NCBI GenBank assembly: GCA_016210045.1
Contig: JACQUX010000018.1
Coordinates: 1-64,000 of the forward strand
Reading direction: 5' to 3'
DNA length: 64,000 nucleotides
Origin: Deltaproteobacteria bacterium
Lineage (GTDB): Bacteria; UBA10199; GCA-002796325; JACPFF01
A program made the translations under genes and the position numbers. The notes under the pieces are model-generated. The model was given only the letters and a program-made list of their open reading frames with translations. It was not told the origin of the DNA and did not search any database. Shown here piece by piece: positions 62,113-64,000 of the stretch; the stretch's first letter is position 1; each line of letters opens with the position of its first letter.

Positions 62113-64000
62113 TTAGGAAATCCCCCCCCAATTGGGGCCGGTGGCGAGGTTGACTTGGAGGGGGACGCGCCAGACGGCGCCGGACGGGAGGCGGACGTCT
62201 TCCATCGCGGTGCGGACGACGGGGATCAGGCAATCGAGGTCGGCCTGCGGGACTTCGAAGACGAGTTCGTCATGGACTTGGAGCAGCAGGCGGGCGTTCG
62301 CGCATGCGGTGGGGAGGCGGCGGGCGATCGCGACCATCGCCACTTTAATGATGTCGGCGGCAGTGCCTTGGATCACGGTGTTGAAGGCCATCCGTTCGGC
62401 GTTGGCGCGGACGGCGGCGTTGTGGCTGCCGAGTTCGGGGAGGAAGCGGCGGCGACCGTACAACGTGCTCACTTTTCCGGCGTGGCGGGCATCCGCCAAC
62501 ACTTGTTCCCGATAGGCCGCGACGCCCGGATATTGGGTGAAATATTGGTCGATGTATTGTTGCGCCGCGGCCGGTGCTAGGCCCAACTGCTGCGCCAGTC
62601 CGTACGCGGTCTGGCCGTAGATCACGGCGAAGTTGATCGTCTTCCCGACCATCCGTTGGACACTACTGACTTGGTCCGGCGCGACGCCGAACAACGACGC
62701 GGCCGTTTCGGCATGGACGTCGCGATCCGCAGCAAACGCCGCAACGAGGCGCTGATCTTCGCACGTATGCGCCAACACGCGCAGTTCGATTTGCGAATAA
62801 TCGGCCGCCAGCAACACGTGGTTCGGCGCGGCCACGAAGGCCTCGCGGATTTGGCGCCCTTCGTCGGAACGGATCGGGATGTTTTGCAAGTTCGGGTCAC
62901 TCGATGAGAGTCGTCCGGTCGCGGCCACTGTCTGATTGAATGACGTATGAATACGGCCGGTCGTCGGATCGATCAGTTTCGGTAACGCGTCTAAATAGGT
63001 GGAGAGGAGTTTTGCCAACGAGCGGTGTTCCAGGATCAAGCGCGGCAGCGGATGTTGTGCAGCGAGGCGTTCCAACACATCCGCGTGGGTGGCGTAGCCG
63101 GTCTTGGTCCGCTTGGCGCCGGGGAGTTGCAGTTTTTCGAACAAGATCACGCCCAACTGTTTCGGCGACGCGATGTTGAAGGCCTCTCCGGCGGCGCTGA
63201 AAATTTCCGCCTCGACGCGGCTCAGGCGTTCGCGCAAGCCTTTGGCCAATTGTGCGAGTTTGGTCGCGTCCACCGCCACGCCGACGGTTTCCATGGCCAT
63301 CAACACGTGCAGCAGCGGCATTTCCACTTCGCGAAACAGCCATGCCAATCCCTCTTGTTCCAACTCCGGCAGGAAGCGGATGGCCAATTGCCACGTCGCG
63401 TCTGCGTCTTCGGCAGCGTAACGGCACGCATCGTCGAGCGGGACATCGGTAAAATCTTTGCGCTCGCCCTCCCCGCTCGCCAGCACATCGCGAAACGTGA
63501 TCATCGTGTGGTCGAGGTATTGTTGCGCCATCGCGTCGAGTCCATGCGGACCGCCAGGGTTTAACAAATACGCGGCGATCATCGTGTCGCAGACGACTCC
63601 GGCCACCGGCAGGCCGTGGCGCGCCAGGATCGGGAGATCGAACTTCGCATTTTGCAGATATTTGGCGACCTGCGCGTCCCGTAACACCGGCCCGAGCATC
63701 GCGACGACGGCTTCCAGCGGCAGTTGCGGCGGCACGCCGAGGTATTGGTGGCGCAGCGGGATATAAACCGCTTCGCCGGGCGCGACGGCCATCGAGATCC
63801 CGACCAGTCCCGCGTGGCGCGGATTCAAACTCGTCGTCTCGGTATCGAGCGCGCACTGGCCGACGGAGCGGACGCGCTCGACCCACTGGGCCAGCGCGGC
63901 GGGTTCTGTGAGGCATTGATAGCCCGCCCGTTCCAACGAGACATGCGGCGCCAGCTCTTTCTGCAAGCTCGTGAATTCGAATTGTTTGAAGAGTGCGCGG
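62113..64000 (-). CDS. polA: DNA polymerase I, C-terminal part (gene runs off the window)
   Basis: The frame is open to the window edge, so the 5' nuclease end is missing. Present are the 3'-5' exonuclease domain (CALDTETTSLNP, NAKFDLPIL, YAAEDADATWQL), all with catalytic acids, and the full polymerase domain: TGRLSSSDPNLQNIPIR, LLAADYSQIELRVLAH (motif A), RMVGKTINFAVIYGQTAYGL (O helix) and LLQVHDELVFEV (motif C). Functions in Okazaki-fragment maturation and repair. The 99 bp between it and the cysteine-rich gene hold no further gene. Confidence 0.97.
   Translation of the reverse strand, partial: RALFKQFEFTSLQKELAPHVSLERAGYQCLTEPAALAQWVERVRSVGQCALDTETTSLNPRHAGLVGISMAVAPGEAVYIPLRHQYLGVPPQLPLEAVVAMLGPVLRDAQVAKYLQNAKFDLPILARHGLPVAGVVCDTMIAAYLLNPGGPHGLDAMAQQYLDHTMITFRDVLASGEGERKDFTDVPLDDACRYAAEDADATWQLAIRFLPELEQEGLAWLFREVEMPLLHVLMAMETVGVAVDATKLAQLAKGLRERLSRVEAEIFSAAGEAFNIASPKQLGVILFEKLQLPGAKRTKTGYATHADVLERLAAQHPLPRLILEHRSLAKLLSTYLDALPKLIDPTTGRIHTSFNQTVAATGRLSSSDPNLQNIPIRSDEGRQIREAFVAAPNHVLLAADYSQIELRVLAHTCEDQRLVAAFAADRDVHAETAASLFGVAPDQVSSVQRMVGKTINFAVIYGQTAYGLAQQLGLAPAAAQQYIDQYFTQYPGVAAYREQVLADARHAGKVSTLYGRRRFLPELGSHNAAVRANAERMAFNTVIQGTAADIIKVAMVAIARRLPTACANARLLLQVHDELVFEVPQADLDCLIPVVRTAMEDVRLPSGAVWRVPLQVNLATGPNWGGIS

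Overview
The window is GC-rich, gene-dense DNA from a Gram-negative bacterium. Outer-membrane machinery (TolQRA-TolB, OmpA-like lipoprotein, CzcC-type channel), many lipoprotein signals, PEGA proteins, a Ser/Thr kinase with an HRDISPQN catalytic loop, thrombospondin type 3 repeat proteins, a MYXO-CTERM-like tail and several sigma-54 type promoters point to a deltaproteobacterial or myxobacterial-grade, probably uncultured lineage. This placement is inference; there is no rRNA in the window.

Layout. 1-274: a 166-bp dispersed repeat. 275-1747: NCS1 nucleobase/hydantoin permease. 2030-8122: a probable sigma-54 operon with an HExxH-type peptide hydroxylase, a family 5 solute-binding protein, a 20-residue acidic peptide gene, and a transporter-like membrane domain fused to a histidine kinase and two receiver domains. 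I read it as a candidate modified-peptide production and sensing system, the most interesting locus here. 8139-12924 (minus): heavy-metal RND efflux without its membrane fusion protein. 13126-15741: lipoprotein with two pectate-lyase-like beta-helices. 15748-21169 (minus): rplU-rpmA-obgE, an unknown gene, then preT-preA. 21298-25629: a 1443-residue protein of unknown function. 25651-29822 (minus): tdk, a uridine phosphorylase, a cold-shock protein and kbl-tdh. 29922-30453: a RelE/Phd toxin-antitoxin pair. 30457-36144 (minus): two unknown secreted proteins, ctpA and murI. 36283-39735: tolQ-tolR-tolA-tolB. 39717-40339 (minus): vapBC.

40395-48546 (minus) is a six-gene operon for secreted and surface proteins: PEGA protein, lipoprotein, type 3 repeat beta-helix lipoprotein, OmpA-like lipoprotein, matrixin-like zinc protease and a Ser/Thr kinase with a PEGA-like tail, behind a strong sigma-54 promoter match. 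48547-49424 has no gene but holds the second, inverted copy of the 166-bp repeat and a multi-hairpin element with 30-bp terminal inverted repeats. 49425-53204: another type 3 repeat lipoprotein and a patatin. 53310-57955: small secreted protein, DoxX, Ppx/GppA, a TonB-C-like protein, guanine deaminase, YacG and an AI-2E family permease. 58065-58460: tRNA-Gly(CCC) followed by a chain of hairpins that ends in a copy of the tRNA 3' end. 58458-59143: PIN/Phd toxin-antitoxin pair. 59240-64000: FHA protein, a six-module cysteine-rich protein and the 3' part of polA.

Shared threads are nucleobase and nucleoside metabolism (NCS1 permease, PreTA, Tdk, uridine phosphorylase, GuaD), four sigma-54 promoter matches in front of extracellular or signalling genes, and several promoters placed so that the mRNA would be leaderless or nearly so.
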